NCBI GenBank assembly: GCA_029978815.1
Contig: JAPOIQ010000059.1
Coordinates: forward strand, 1 to 6,712
Origin: a bacterium
GTDB taxonomy: Bacteria > Actinomycetota > Acidimicrobiia > Acidimicrobiales > Ilumatobacteraceae
Length of the DNA: 6,712 nucleotides
Direction: 5' to 3'
Shown here: positions 5,878-6,712 of the stretch, one piece after another
Layout: every line of letters starts with the position of its first letter
Position numbering within the stretch: position 1 is the first letter of the stretch
The notes under the pieces: model-generated
Databases searched by the model: none
What the model was told of the DNA's origin: nothing
The model's input: only the letters and a program-made list of their open reading frames with translations
Position numbers and translations under genes: made by a program

Positions 5878-6712
5878 TTACGCGTCGCTTGGGGCCCGGT
5901 TGCGGCGTCGGGTTCTCAGCGTGACAGCGCTCTTTTTCATTGCGATGATCGCAACGGTGAGCTCGCCGTTGTGGCTTCTCATTGCCGTGCTTTTCGACCT
6001 CATCCGTTTTCGGTGGACGCTGCCCCTCGCGCGGCTGCTGCTGTTCGGGTGGTATTGGTCGATTATTGAGTGCGCCGGTGTTCTCATTTCTCTTGGTTTG
6101 TGGCTGACGGGTCAATCTTCGAACCAGCGGTTGCACTACCGATTAATGGGGTGGTGGGCTGGAAAATTGATGGCTGGCCTTCGAGCAACGATGCGTGCGA
6201 CCATCGACGTGAGCGATGATGGAGCATTCGAAAGCGGTGAAGCGGTTCTCTTATGTCGGCATGCCAGCCTCGCTGACTCTTTACTCTCCGCATGGGTGGT
6301 GTGCACTCGCAAAGGGCTTCACCCGCGGTATGTGTTGAAGCGTGAGTTGCTCTGGGACCCCTGCCTCGACATCGTTGGTCTCAGGGTTCCGAACTACTTC
6401 GTGGACAGGGGCTCGAGGCAGTCTGAACACGAACTCGCTGCGGTAGGGGCGCTTGGCAGCTACCTTGGGTCCACCTATATTGCGGTAATTTTCCCCGAAG
6501 GAACGCGATCGAGTGCGGCAAAACGACAATCAGCGATCGAGCGTATTCGTGAGCATTCGCCAGAAAGATTGTCAGCCACCGTTGGGCTTCGTCACCTCAT
6601 TCCTGTTCGGCCAAGCGGGTCACTCTCGTTACTGAATGGTGCACCAGCTGCAGATGTTGTGGTTGCGTGGCACACCGGCTTCGACGGTCTCTCGACATTT
6701 GGGGGTGTATTG
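5855..6712 (+). CDS. PlsC-type 1-acyl-sn-glycerol-3-phosphate acyltransferase family protein (3' end cut by the window edge)
   Basis: A membrane acyltransferase, probably acylating lysophosphatidic acid or another lysolipid in phospholipid synthesis. The frame is open for 286 codons from ATG 5855 to the window edge. Two hydrophobic segments near residues 20-50 and 61-84 look like membrane helices ahead of the catalytic domain. The catalytic HX4D motif is present as RHASLAD (135-141), the acyl-acceptor region as YVLKRELLWDP (159-169), and the phosphate-binding motif as FPEGTR (213-218). The asparagine often found before the histidine is replaced, giving CRHASLAD, as in a recognised branch of the family (from memory). 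The ATG lies inside the end of larE, in another frame, with only a distant AGGG upstream, so translation is probably coupled to larE. The C-terminus is outside the window. The exact substrate is not certain; a lysophospholipid acyltransferase of another specificity is the main alternative. Confidence 0.88.
   Translation, partial: MDQLLVPDYASLGARLRRRVLSVTALFFIAMIATVSSPLWLLIAVLFDLIRFRWTLPLARLLLFGWYWSIIECAGVLISLGLWLTGQSSNQRLHYRLMGWWAGKLMAGLRATMRATIDVSDDGAFESGEAVLLCRHASLADSLLSAWVVCTRKGLHPRYVLKRELLWDPCLDIVGLRVPNYFVDRGSRQSEHELAAVGALGSYLGSTYIAVIFPEGTRSSAAKRQSAIERIREHSPERLSATVGLRHLIPVRPSGSLSLLNGAPAADVVVAWHTGFDGLSTFGGVL

Noticed and set aside
5810..6293. Minus-strand open frames opposite the larE end and the acyltransferase
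   Set aside because: The translations are rich in Arg, Pro and Gln with no motif, whereas the plus strand shows membrane helices followed by the HX4D and FPEGTR motifs.

Overview
The window looks like a stretch of a mid-GC (mid-50s percent by eye) actinobacterial chromosome. The reasons are frequent GTG/TTG starts, few strong Shine-Dalgarno sites, a FadD19-like acyl-CoA synthetase of the type common in mycobacteria and related groups, and actinobacterial-style acyl-CoA dehydrogenase and nitroreductase proteins. A lineage such as Acidimicrobiia would fit, but this is inference and no marker gene settles it. Coding density is nearly complete: the longest non-coding stretch is about 62 bases, and no RNA gene, mobile element, CRISPR array or clear terminator is seen.

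Layout. Bases 1-1256 (minus strand) hold the N-terminal 418 residues of an AMP-forming acyl-CoA synthetase that runs off the left edge. A 62-base divergent intergenic region follows. Then five genes read rightward with tight spacing: an acyl-CoA dehydrogenase/flavin monooxygenase-like protein (1319-2485), a nitroreductase-family flavoprotein (2497-3150), the ribosome-associated GTPase TypA/BipA (3171-5006), the sulfur transferase LarE (5038-5877), and a PlsC-type 1-acylglycerol-3-phosphate acyltransferase (5855 to the right edge, incomplete). The gaps are 11, 20 and 31 bases, then a 23-base overlap, so one polycistronic transcript is possible.

How the genes may work together. The synthetase, dehydrogenase-like protein and nitroreductase make a plausible small catabolic group: CoA activation of a carboxylic acid, followed by flavin-dependent oxidation or hydroxylation. 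The substrate cannot be read from the sequence. TypA (translation and ribosome assembly), LarE (sulfur insertion for the nickel-pincer nucleotide cofactor) and PlsC (phosphatidic acid synthesis) have unrelated roles and are probably neighbours through operon packing. The most notable item is LarE without larB or larC in view and with a three-cysteine arrangement. I see no convincing wholly new system here.
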